From Sipunculus nudus (taxonomy: Eukaryota; Annelida; Sipuncula; Golfingiida; Sipunculidae): a stretch of 64,000 nt of DNA. The stretch spans positions 16,831,601-16,895,600 of the forward strand of contig CM049319.1 in assembly GCA_026874595.1 (NCBI GenBank), given 5' to 3'. The translations under genes were made by a program, and so were the position numbers. This document shows, piece by piece, positions 34,341 to 46,850 of the stretch. A model generated the notes under the pieces. It made no database searches, was not told where the DNA came from, and was given only the letters and a program-made list of their open reading frames with translations. The stretch's first letter is position 1. Each line of letters starts with the position of its first letter.

Positions 34341-37340
34341 AAATGTAGACTGATTTCTCACATTTTCAGAAAATTCTGTTACTCAAATATGGCATAAGGT
34401 AGGAAATTAGTTACCTAGTTGAACATTAGGTTCTGTAATCCTCTCCTCTACACTATAATTGTTTCCCTTGAAATGTACCTAATAAAAATTTTCATAGCAA
34501 AAAACAGGTGGACATGAGGGGATGAAATGGACTACAGAAAATTATATCCCCAGAATGTAAATCGCATCGGGGCAGATCAAATGAAAGATGGTCCTTTTTT
34601 TAAAGATTTAATTCTGATTTGGTTCAATAAAGGGACTAATAAAGGTAAGATTCATAACCAAGCTAACTTGTTGCAGCAACTTGAAGCAATTCTTATACTG
34701 ACTCTCTATCTTCTCAATCATCACTCCCCATTTATAATCCCAGGCGGGGGTTGACCTTGCGTTGGAAGGAATAAATAATTAGTGACTACCTTATGGTTTA
34801 ATAAGCAGGAACCTCCTCTTAAGATAATATCCATGGATCACTGGTAACAGCAATTGCACTAATTATTCATCTTATAGGCTAAGAGGATATATGATTTCTT
34901 AACGTGTGGTAAAGTATCGGTTATGATTTTTATCTGTAAGAAGCATGAATTAGAAGCTAAGTGTACACACAAATAGAAGTGTATAAGAACAGTATATTCC
35001 GGCTGGATATTTCTTACCTTTATTTCTAATTTTCAGGAAAATCCTGGAATGCCTGGATAACCTTTTATATCCTATTAAAGTTTTTAGTCACACCTTATTT
35101 GATGTAATTATAAAGTATAAAGGTTTAAAATTTATCATTGTCATTTACCGTCATTTACAGTCATGCTGATAACATCACAATAATTACCTGTATTATATAT
35201 ATATATATTGGCTGAATCAATTATTTAGCTTTTCAATACATGTAATTATTTTGTCATTGTATGTAAGGGCTTTCGAGTATATTCTTTGTTTGATTTAATT
35301 GCATCCCTATCCATTTCGGCTACCTTTCCAGATGTAATGAGGTAAGTTCTCATAAATACAACTAAATTGAGAACAGATTTGAGAGGTGTCGGATATGTTG
35401 ATCAGTGCACGATTCATAAAAAAAGCAGAACGCCAGGAAAGATGAAATGATAATCCTGATGACTCAGAAGACGCCCCGAGAACTAAATTGTATTCCCGGT
35501 TATTTACATGAGGCTAATCAGTCGAGATAATCCCTACTGCGGCAAATTTCAATACGCCAGTTAGAACGAAGTGATGATCCCGAATAAGCACAGTGACAAT
35601 CCGGATATTTATAGGAAGCCACACTGCTATAATAAGCTTAAGAAACATGACCCCTCTGTTAATGGCGGCACCAGCAAACAAAATCCAAAAGTCACACTGT
35701 GAAGTCGCACGTGGACATGAAGACTTTGGATGGGTATGTGACGCATGAAGATGATAAAGAATACTTTGTTCAGGATTAACAAAGGATTCTTAATGTCTGA
35801 CTTCATCGTCCGCTGCTGTCTAGACTGGGTTTAGAGGGCTCTGTCTTCTTAAAAAGGCCAGGTTGAGCTTATAAAAAAATATAATATTAATCTGTATCAA
35901 ATATCCCTTTTCTTCCTATTTAGCTTGATACACTTGGTACAAATATCACTCGGGTAAACATGTCTCTCAAAAGAAATATAATTTCTATATCTTTTTTAAT
36001 TACATGTGCACATTGCATTAGATTGGCACCATGATTTTCTTTGTAAAGATGCTTTGTAAACTTAGAATATATGCGAAATCCATATTTATTGTTTGGAGGA
36101 ATATACATAAGTTGTACGATTAATTGAATATAAAGTCATACACGACATTGCTCATGGACCCGGGTAATCTCAAATGAATATATGTTATTGTACAAAGTAA
36201 TGTGTGGCAAAAAAAAGAAAAAAAAAAAAACTTTCGTACTGAATCTATTTAAAAATAAAATTGCGACTCCTTTCAACTTTCATTAATATTGATGATGACT
36301 TTATGGGTCAAGGTAAGACGAGGAAACTGAATCTTATAAAGTGGTCTCTTTTGAAGTTGTGTTTAACCTTCGACTTATATTTTAGTATAGTTTGTGACGA
36401 CTTTCAAAATAAGGATAAGACATTGCCTAGGAAGGCTTATGTCTTTGTTATACTTTTGTCAAACCATGACAAAAAGGTAGCAGTGCCAATCTAATCTGCA
36501 GAGCAACCTTTGGTTAGGTTATTTCCACGTTATCAATCAAAACTTCAATGTTTTATAGCGAAGAAATTTAACAGACCCATCATCAATTAAATATTTGTTT
36601 TCCTAAAAAAAGTTAATGATTGCGTATACCGTGACAAAACAGTGCAGTCTCAATTATATGGCTGTTTTTATCCTTCACGGATAGTATAAAAAGGTATTAA
36701 ATGCCATAGAGAGATGTTTTCAGCTTCGTTTTTTATTTCAATGTCGTATTTTAAATGTTGCCGGCATCCCTGCGATTTATTCAGTTGACAGTTCAATAAT
36801 CGAACCATCAGTTAACAAATTTTAAATGTCATTGCATGGGAATGTGGCCAGATATGATAAAATATTTATTTCACGCTGTTACCCGTCCTGCTGATCAACT
36901 AACTTAACCTATAATAGTTTTATATGAACTGAGTGTGCATATAACTTTGTTCTTTATTTTTCACCCAAGAGGAAATGCATTTTAAGTATTTTTATATAAA
37001 TAATTATAATAAATATTGAAGTGGGCGTGCGACGAACGGTTGCCCTCGGCAGTTTGTAAAATATTCATATGTGTGTATTTTAAGAGAGTTACAGAGAGCG
37101 CTTGAGGACGGGGTACTTCATCATATGCAGAATACGTACGATGCAAACGCATCTACCATACGCATAAACGCACATACCGTCACCAGTGCAGTCAAAGGTA
37201 ACAACCCCATTCCAGCAAGCACACAGCTAATTTGTCATTAGGCGGCCTTATTAGCATGAACACAGAAGTACATGCACAACCGTCTGCAAGAATTTGAATG
37301 CTTTACGAATCACGCATCTAGAATTTAATTTGCTTATCCC
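34341..37340. other. Intergenic, no gene seen
   Basis: AT-rich, with a short AT run near 35196-35210 and poly-A near 36210-36230. Frames at 34527-34754 and 36261-36494 have no recognisable domain. Confidence 0.5.
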
Positions 37341-37349
37341 TTAGAAAAC

Positions 37350-37985
37350 AGTTCTCATATTTTGTTACTATCGATAGGCTTGCGCCGATGCCATGGTGAT
37401 ACTCTGTCCCGGAATTCACCTGTTGATCAATATCTATTGCGCCGTATGTTAACTCTTCTAGACATTTCAACTGTTACATATGCCAAGGCGTGGGCCGCTG
37501 CTTTACTTGTGTTTTTCTCCATGCTCCGTCGAGGCAACGTAATGAACACTAGTAACACTTTTAACAAGCAAAAGCAACTCACCAAGAAGGACAACACACT
37601 TCATCCCAATGGTTTTTAGTTCGTATTCGACGAACAAAAATAGTTCAGTTTTGGAGTATTGAAAATTCCCTTACCACGATCACAGGGAAATCCCCTCTGT
37701 CCCGTGCTGGCAGTTTTCAACGCTTTCTCCAAGACGGTCGGCGCATCTAGGGAGGGACCGACTTTTCTTGAAATTACAGCCGGCGGCAGTCTGCAGCCAC
37801 TCTCTCTAGCAAAGTTTGTGTCGAGAATCCGTCAAATAATGGCAAAGCTTTGTTACAATCCCGCTGACTACGCTGGTCGGGGTGGCTCCTCTTGGGCCTT
37901 CGCCTCTGGTGTGAGTGCTGATGTAATTAGAATTACTGGAGACCAGAAATCCTCAGTATATACTGCACATATTGGTAGCTAACAA
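37350..37985 (+). pseudogene. Broken tyrosine recombinase of a DIRS/Crypton-type element
   Basis: One frame reads through a fold typical of transposon tyrosine recombinases. AWAAALLVFFSMLRRGNV carries the first catalytic-arginine region. It is followed by the phrases KKDNT, IPLPRSQGNPLCPV and PLSLAKFVSRIRQI, and a C-terminal RGGSSWAFASGVSADVIRIT. Two in-frame stops interrupt it (TAG at 37617-37619 and another near 37644). A short deletion before RGGSSWAF removes the expected HxxR segment, GDW has become GDQ, and the expected catalytic Tyr context is altered. Such enzymes integrate and excise the DNA of DIRS retrotransposons or Crypton transposons. No reverse transcriptase is visible nearby, so I cannot choose between the two. 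Confidence 0.72.
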
Positions 37986-38041
37986 CCGGTCATCTTTTTT
38001 TTTGCGTTCAATGGTTCAAGAATTGTGACTTATATATACTT

Positions 38042-38101
38042 CGGTCTCTCTCTCTTTCTGTCTTTCTGTCTCTCTCTTTCTCTCTCTCCCTCTCTCTCTC
38101 C
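38042..38101. repeat. CT-rich microsatellite
   Basis: About 60 bp of imperfect CT/CTTT repeats. Confidence 0.9.
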
Positions 38102-38698
38102 TAACCGTTAAAAGCTTGGGTTTGGGACGACACAATGTTGTTACACGTAAGTTACTGTAGTTTCTTGTCTGGTCCGGCTGGACAATGAAGCTCTCCGTAC
38201 AAACCTGGCTGGGCTAGATGGGAACAGTTGACAAGCGCTGAAACAGTGTAAACAAAATTTTAACTAAGCTAAAATATCCTTGTATGACACAGGCCATTAT
38301 TTTTATACCCGCATTATGTGTTTTAATCGGTCGCAGGAGGAGCCACCTTCTCGAATGGTCGGCATTTCCCCTATTTAATTTCTTTTCCATTTCAATATTA
38401 TATAAAATAAACAGCGGTTTTTCAATTGATTACGAATCCTCTGCAGCTAGCATGCCTTTTGAAACTTAGGATACAAGGTCAATCACATTGACAAAATGAC
38501 GATGTTATAAAGAGTATAAGCTTCTACGGTCGTTTGTTTCGATTTTTTCAGCAATTAATTATTGCCTTTAAGATGGGATGGTTTCTTTTTTTTTTTGGTC
38601 GTCATTATAATATATATCGCAGAAAATGAAAACAAAAACCAGCTGATTGTTGGTGAAATGTGTCAAATATTGATTCTTTTTTCACTTGATCTTAAATC
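38102..38698. other. Intergenic, no gene seen
   Basis: Sequence between the CT microsatellite and the SINE. The 38284-38469 frame has no motif. Confidence 0.4.
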
Positions 38699-38708
38699 AA
38701 ACAGCCTG

Positions 38709-39042
38709 GTTAATGAAACCGGCGGCTGTGGCTCAGGGGTAGAGAAGGTCTCGAAACCAGGAGATCGTGAGTTTTTTTCAAAGTCGGCCGCCACGCACGA
38801 TGAGCGCTCGGCAAGAAAACTTTGCCCATCAGTCGAGCTCATTCACAAACGAATGCGCCTTTCGGGGTTTCCTCGGTGTTATGAGGATGATACACACCCA
38901 GGACCCGCAGGAGTGGTTGACAACAGGATAATCGAGTATAAGCCCCCTTCACGTAGTCCGGAATGGAACTCTGCAGATGTACATATCACTTAGTTAAGCA
39001 AGCATTAAAAATGGAGTCGGTTACCTCCACCAAAAAAAAAAA
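38709..39042 (+). mobile_element. tRNA-derived SINE with poly-A tail and target-site duplication
   Basis: The head GGCGGCTGTGGCTCAGGGG followed by TAGAG is a clear tRNA D-arm/A-box match. The B box is decayed. A ~250-bp body follows (with TTTCGGGGTTTCCTCGG) and a poly-A tail begins near 39031. AAACAGCCTG flanks it at 38699-38708 and 39043-39052, a 10-bp target-site duplication. The frame 38562-38993 that crosses it is a by-product. Confidence 0.82.
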
Positions 39043-39052
39043 AAACAGCCTG

Positions 39053-40120
39053 ATGCGCTTTACGGGGATATAGGTGCTGCCAGATTGAACTTAAACACTG
39101 TGACTTACTTCATTGTGATGTTAAAAGTCGCGGAATCATAGAGGCCATACCGTATCTCTGATGAATTAGTGTACCAGAATGATCTATAGACTTATTATCT
39201 TCTTCGCGACCCAAGCAGGGATCGATTGGGGATAAAACACAGGAGAGGCACGAAGTACACAGACCCGACACACCTTCAATAGAATCCATTACAAGGAAGC
39301 TCACGTAATCTATATTGTAAAAATGCAAGGTTTCACTGGTACGTTAGGAGTAGTTTTTATGCATTAATGTTCGTAAAGATCATAAATATTTTCAGTACTT
39401 CAGAATTCACTATTACTCGGGTTTAAAAAGTCACCTTTTTATGGTAACCATTAAGTTGTGCGTCTGACCTTTATTGTATTTTATATTTTTTCAGACATTT
39501 GATTAATTGCACCATTTTATTGCATGTGGGTGTTTTTGGGGTAGATAGATTCATTGCAAAAAGCGTGCCTATATGATCAGTATACATTTGAAAAAAAATC
39601 ACTCATTTGTAAAGAAAAAGTTAAATAATTTTAGGATTATCTGAGCTCTAAAACATTTGAGAAAAAAATTATTCAGTCTTATTCCGTCGGAGTGTAGAGG
39701 TTTGGTGACGGGACACCAGTAGTTGTAACAAGCGACTTTCTTTTATTACACAGAGATATCATATTCCATGAATGGGGAGGGAGGTTCCCACCCAGGGAAG
39801 ATCCCCAGGTCCAGAAGGTTGCAGCGGATGAAAATTAAACGGGGCCCCTACCTCCCACCCCCCCCCGCCCCTTTTGCATCGTTACTGTACAGTTGACCCT
39901 TTGTTATATGACAGGAGTTATCCATGGGATTTCCTAGGTAGCCGTCATGTAAAGGAAAATTAACTCTTTATCCTGAACCTCCTTATATGGAATAATTCGT
40001 ATAACACTCATCAAGATATTTTACACAAGAGAAAACTATCCACTCATATTGAGATTGGAACCCCTCTCAATTTGGGCTATATGTTCTAAATCTGATGTTA
40101 ATAACCTATCATGTGTTATT
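39053..40120. other. Downstream side of gene A, no gene seen
   Basis: Includes a poly-C stretch near 39856-39870. On the minus strand an AATAAA at 39747-39742 lies about 375 bp past the gene A stop and could be its poly(A) signal. Confidence 0.4.
39742..39747 (-). terminator. Candidate poly(A) signal of gene A
   Basis: AATAAA on the minus strand about 375 bp downstream of the stop codon. The hexamer is common by chance in AT-rich DNA, so this is weak. Confidence 0.25.
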
Positions 40121-40818
40121 TCATACAGATCCCTTACATATAAGTAGATTGAGAGTATATTTGTACGCGTTTCGGAAGTGCGTATTCGTAGCCCAGTGTA
40201 CGATAAAGTTAACGCTAGCGTGCGTGTGAGCGAGGAGGAAGATGAACAGATGAACCTCATGGGGGGCATTGTCCCCGAAATCCACCAGAACCAAGATGGC
40301 GTAAGGAGCCCAGCAGAAAACAAAAATGGCGAAGATGATGAACAGAGACCTCGCCAGCCTGGTTGAGACACTCTTCCCTTTATCAGTCGGTGTGTCACTT
40401 CCGGAATTCATGGCTTGTATTCTTCTTTTGCTGGCGCGTACATGCAGGAATATCTTCAAGAACGACGCGGCGATAATCCCAGTCGGAATAAAAATCAAGA
40501 CCACGGAGAAGAACATATTGAAGGACATAGACGCCGTGCGGTCCCAAATACATGCTAGCAGCTTATGATCGTAAACGGTATCGGACCAACCTAGTAACGG
40601 TGGCAAAGAGACGCAGATTCCAATAACCCAGAAAAGGATGCACAGTAACGCATTAGTACGAAGGGACAGGACGCGGTCGTGGCAGATATGAATGTAGCTG
40701 TTAAAACAGGTGCCGCCGATACTGAGGAGTGACGCAGTGCATGACGTCAGACAGGCACACGCGGCAAGGTCACACAGTGCTGGACGGTCCAGGAAAAACT
40801 GCTTCCCGAGCACCAAAC
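40121..40818 (-). CDS. Gene A exon 2 (TM3 to C-terminus)
   Basis: Acceptor ATCTTCAG|GTTTGG on the minus strand completes the GGT glycine codon; the next codon is TTG (Leu), not a start. 698 nt to the stop. Confidence 0.87.
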
Positions 40819-43800
40819 CTGAAGATAAAAAAATGTCGGTACAGAAAAGTCCAAAATATGAAACTTACTTTTTGATGTTTTTCTCGGCAACTGTTCTCTT
40901 GGAAAATATATGCATTTGTTCCATGGTTCAACCGTAGACATTGTTTTACTTTACATGCTACGAACAGCATTTGTTGAATATCTGTTTTATAGTATATTTT
41001 ATGCCAAATTTACTAGAGGATGAATGGAAATTATTATGGTAGGTATATACAGCCGCATTAGAGAAAATGTCCGAGGTTGGGGGGGGGGGGATGATTAGGG
41101 GATAACGGCATTGTGAACAATTGACTAGGGGGTATATGTCCGGATGATAAAATATTGAGGGTAAGAACTTGATTGATTGATATGCTTTATATATTCCTCC
41201 AATCTCAAAGATATATTAAAATGTTGCATGTCGAACACAATGTGAATCAATTTTCAAACAAAATTCAAAGTAATTTAACAAATATATATATATATATACA
41301 AACAACTGCATATACCAATGCATACACGCGTACATACGTCTAATACATCAAGCAATGAAATTACATAAATGTAAACATATGCACCTACACATGCATACAT
41401 ATACATCTTTTGACAAATATGCCGTATTGATGACAACCACTGTCATAAAGTGAATGGTAATAGGGAAAAAGCCTTTAAGCATGACACATTGGAAACAAGG
41501 TCTAACTAAAAATGTACGAGAGCTGCATATATGTTACTTTTAAGAATAAATCTGACCTGTCATTTTTTTTTATGATAAACCTTTCTGGAGATCTAGCGCA
41601 AACACGGGCAGAACAGAGAAAACGAAATGGATAAAACTTCCCATCGATAGCTTTGCACTTCCGGGATCTAAGAAATCCCAGAATAGAAAAAATATGGACC
41701 CAAATATTAATATAGAAAGAAACTCATTAACCCTTTGAAGGTTCCCTCCATCCTTGGTGAGGCTTAAATAATTACTTTCAATGTATGTAATGCGTTGCAT
41801 TTTCATTCCGTTTTCTTTAAATTACCCAAATAATTCGAAAATTACAAAAACTTTTTTGTTACAGAATTAACATAAATATTAAAAATATATTTTATATGTA
41901 TTACAAACAAGTGACCCCTAATGGCCGGGATTTTTTTACTGTGCTGTCTGTTGCATTATCAAACACCAATATTATATCCTACATGTCTTAAGCTAAAAAA
42001 TAAATAAAAGGTACGGTTCTCAGGCACCGCCAGTTTTAATTTTAAACTCTCGCATCAAAAGTTCTTATTTTGAATTTAAAAAGAAACTTTACAATTTTGA
42101 GCTCGAGCAACTCGTACATTTTTTAATGAGATAAATTAATACAAGTTACATTAAATTTCCTTTGCTTTGTAGTGCTTTTAACCTGTTTGGCCTAAAAAAT
42201 ATCCGTTATTATCATGGTATGACATATTTATGAAACACATAAAAAAGGTAAAAAAAAAAAAAAATAATTGCCCGCCCGCATTGATGTCTGAAAAAGTGCC
42301 TGAGAACCAAACCTTATTTATGTTTGGCCTTACATCAAGGAAAAACAAAGCAGCAAGGACAAGAAGGTCCTGTGGAAGCGTACATGATAAACAACGGTAA
42401 TCCTGGTCACATGAAAGTATCACTAATATCTATTACAACACCCGGGCATGCGCAGCTCGATTAACTACACCGATCGGTTGTCCCTTATTTCATACGTAAT
42501 CCTTCTTCGTTGCTAGGTATCGATTTGAAGTCACACGTGGCTGCTTTACCGACATAAATACCTAACTGTTCGTGTAGCTACATTATCCAGCAAGATGTAA
42601 GGGCAATATCCAGTCTTCACAGAACCTTAAAGTTTTTGTGTCGTGTCCAAGTACCATTTCGTCGAATCTTAATTTTTTATTCATATAATACAGAATAGTA
42701 TCGTCATTATTTTGAATAATTGTATTGATTAACTTTAGAATGAATCATTTTTTATTAAAACGTTGGCTAAATTACAACCATGTGTACGAAGAAGGGCATA
42801 AAATGAATATTGTTATAATATTAACTTATTATTAAGCGAGTACAAAAAATGCATTTATTAAATATGTCTTACCAAATGTCTCTGTGACAGTGGGTTACAT
42901 TTATGTTTTGAATGTAATATATAACTGTGTGTGTGTACCACAATAGATTTTATACCCACTTATGTATATATGAATGAATATTGTTACAGGTGTCTGTTTT
43001 ATTGTGCGCAGTAGCGTTACATGTATCTGTACGGACTGTCTCCAGATTGCCTTTGGATTATTCCTATTTACGTGGATTATTGGAGTTAAAGGACTCTAGT
43101 TGAGCTGTGACAGTAGTGGTATCCAGAAATCAAAGCCTAGGACCCGGACACTCTGGTACTGAACATTTTTATTGTCATACTGTATAAATGTATTGATTTA
43201 GTGTATTGTAATGTTAGGATTGTTCTAAGAATAAATTATAATTATTTGTTAACAAAAAAACACTGACTTCTTTATTCATTCCCCTAGACATTCACGCTGC
43301 CTAGTGTTACAGAATCTGATTTTTTTCCGTAACAAACTTTGTGCTGATCACGATTACGTGATCTGTTGTAATTGGGTTCCGTAACATGAATTTTATATAT
43401 TGTTACGAAGACAAAAAGGTTGAGGGGAAAGCACAAGCCTAGCGTACCAACCGCTTCGCCAGAAAAACAAGCTTCACTAGCGAGACAGTTCCGCTTTTAT
43501 GTCACCCCGTAACGCACCCCTTCTTAAGAGCGTTCTGCAATCAGAACAAGACTAATTATCCCAGGAGTCACGCTTTGGTGAACTTATTCCCCGGGCCACA
43601 AAGTTTAACCTCAAGTTGGACGAGCCCCCATTTTGTTACGAAGACAAATTATTCAGGGGATAATTCTGGGCCGATCCGGGATTCGAACCCATGTCGATGG
43701 CGCACATGTCCGGCGTTCCAATAGCGACAGCTTGTCACCCCAAACGTCGATTTTGAACTGAAGACGATGGGGTGACAGTACAAGCTATTGGGTTCGCATC

Positions 43801-44774
43801 AATTCTAGTATGTGCAGATGTGCACGCCATTTCTGACACTGCTTTTTCATTTTTATCTACTTCTCGAACTGTCATTTTCCTGAGTTAAGACAAAAAGTGA
43901 CGTTATTCTGTTGGGGAAAATAATAATTATTACATCCACGGTTGACTTACGTGTATTCGTGCAGCAGTTTTAATTCCGAGGCTGGTTTTACTCGAAAAAC
44001 TCGTCTCCACGTCTGTCAGCGGGAGAACCATAACTTCCGGTAGGGGATTTCCAAACGGCTATGTGTAAAACTCGGAAGTCCGAAGTCGGAAGCAAGGACT
44101 TTTTTTAAAGCAATGATCGAAGAATAATTAAAATTCTACTACATCAATGGAAAGTACCTTTTTATTTTTATTGATAGAATAGTTATCCATCCGAAGTTAT
44201 AGACTTTTTTTTGCTCGGAAATGCTCGGTTATGGTCCAAATGTGTAAAACTCGGAAGCCAGTAAAGGCAAATGCACTGGTCATCATATCGTCAGCAAACG
44301 TGTCAAGCATTTTCAGTTTCTTCAGTATATTTTTCATAAACTCAGTCTGTTTTGTAACATTCATGATGCTGTTTTTTTTATAATATATTACATTGATATT
44401 TTATTTCATTTTTTATAACAAGATTATTTTAACTCATCAATATTTTACGCTGTTACCGCATTTTATGTTGGCGGAAACATGAAAAAAAAGGTTTTGATAA
44501 TATTTTATACATGTGCCCCTATAAAAATCACCCTGATTATATCATAGAGACTTAAACAGAAAATTTGACAGAACCTAAAAACGTCCAGTTAATGTTTTTA
44601 CAAGTTGTTTCGAACAAAATATTTTATTTTTAATGTATAAATTGAAAAACCTTTTCCTCTTCCACTGACCAAAAAATTTCATCGGGATTATGAATCTCTT
44701 AGACTCTTATCTATTATGTAATACTTTTTATGCCAAATTATATTTTACATTTCATGGTCCGCTTGCACACATTG

Positions 44775-44839
<65 letters not shown>

Positions 44840-45654
44840 GTTAACAAATTGTAATTTCTTATCGAGATCCTTGTAATCGTACAGTAATATGAAGTTGGAG
44901 GTAGCACATTCTGGTTAGATGCCCTTATCATGCACATATTATATACGTTTGAGAGTGAAATCAGTTGCAAACAGACTTTAATATATTAATAAATATCCAT
45001 ATATTTGAAGTTGAAATGTGATGTTGAAACATCAGGAGTGAAATTATTTATTATTTTCCAATTCATAAATTGTTGATTTACTCCACTGAGAGAGCATCCA
45101 AATATATACTAGTATAATGAGAGAGGAAGTATTTCCGTTATCACATTTTTCTCGATAATAACACCGACGAATCCCCCCCCCCAATCGCATTACCGTGTGA
45201 GTCATGCACGGTCTCCCCACAGAGCTGAGCTCGGGTTGGGATCGACCGTGAAAAATCCTCGGCTCCTGGGCTGATACTCAGACTCGCGCACTGTGTTCTG
45301 CTGTCCCAGCCTATGCGCTCACAGAGCACAAATGTCGGAAAAAAATGCAAAGATTGTCATAAGACTTAATCATATCAATTATTTTACAACGAGTACTACA
45401 TTTAAATACTAGGAGTGACATTTGCCAGTTATAAATGTATAGACGCGCATTTCATCATTGACATTAACATGTTACGAACTTTTGAATATTTGGACTTTCC
45501 AGTTTATACCGTAATTTTATAGAAATATAAATATTAAAGCCCAACAACCTAAAGTTTGAATACATTGTTCAAAAACATGTGGGAGAATAGTTGCGGAACA
45601 GAAAATCAATCATAATCTTGAGATGAGATGGGGTGAAATATATTACATGAAAAT

Positions 45655-45702
<48 letters not shown>

Positions 45703-46806
45703 TTTACTAATAAAAAAATAAAAACTTATAGTTTTCCGATTATGTATCATGTATTGTATTATACACTCATTAAAAGCAGAATCATGCATAAGCAATTTTA
45801 ATATATGCATGCAACTATAATTATAATGAAACTGCATTTGGGCACGAGTTAACCAGTGCGTCTCTGTGACTTCCGAGTTATACACATTGGATAACATCCA
45901 AGCACTTCTGACTGACTTCCGAGATGGCTTCCGAGCACAAAATCTTCCATAACGTTCAGATTAAACAATGGATAACTATTATTCTTCACAGAATGTAAAA
46001 TAAAGATCTTATTCTATCGGGGAAAAAGAAAACGACATTGAAGCGTTAGCATTTTGTATATGCTTTAAACTGCTTTCGTTGGTTTCCAGCTTCCGGCTTC
46101 CGACTTCCAAGTTTACATACACGACCGCGCCATGACACATTTAGTTTTGAATGAGAAGTACCGCTTCACGTGAATCGATGCTACAGTGATGAATGGAGGT
46201 AATAAATGTAATTATTTTTGTGTAACAACATTTTTTCTTCGATATTAAGCACATATAATACGACTATATAAGCCTGTGATGCCAAATAATACCAGACAGG
46301 AAATATTTTGATCCGACGCTTAGAATGGGCGTTCTGTTGTGACTGCCATCATGACTCCAGGCCCTATCAGTTTATTTCCGAAGGCCTGAGTGTCATGTTG
46401 TCATGGCTAGCGTTCCAACCGCTTCGCTAGAAAAGCAAGCTTCACTAGCGAGACAGTTCAGTCCGCTTTTATGTCACCCCGTAACACATCCCCTCTTAAG
46501 AGCGTTCTGCTATCAGAACAAGACTATCCCAGGAGTCACACCTTCGGTGAACTAGGTGGCGGTAATTTCCTAATTACTTCAAACCACCATTCCTCGGGCC
46601 ACAAAGTTTGCCGTCATCCCGGACGAGCCCCCCTTTTTGTAACGAAGACAAATTTTTCAGGGAAAATACTGGGTCGAACCGGGAGTCGCACCCATGTCGG
46701 TGACGCACAAGTCCGGTGTACCAACCGCTTCGCCAGAAAAGCAAGCTTCACTAGCGAGATCGTTCCGCTTTTATGTCACTCCGAAACAATATTAACACTT
46801 AACAGA

Positions 46807-46850
<44 letters not shown>

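Larger units (their letters stand above)
44052..46124. mobile_element. Putative foldback element (~2.1 kb) in the gene A intron
   Basis: The left ~230 bp and the reverse complement of the right ~260 bp share landmarks in the same order. These are TATGTGTAAAACTCGGAAG versus TATGTAAACTTGGAAG, GTCGGAAGC, TTTAAAGCA, GATAGAATA, AATAGTTATCCAT, TGCTCGGAA, ATGTGTAWAACTCGGAAG and GCACTGG. The arms are diverged, with insertions. The centre is AT-rich with two (AT)n runs and no open frame of note. No target-site duplication is evident. Confidence 0.5.

Noticed and set aside
38562-38993. 143-codon frame
   Set aside because: Most of it is the SINE at 38709-39042.
43346-43363. GATCACG-ATTA-CGTGATC palindrome
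   Set aside because: A 7-bp stem is common by chance; no repetition or context supports function.
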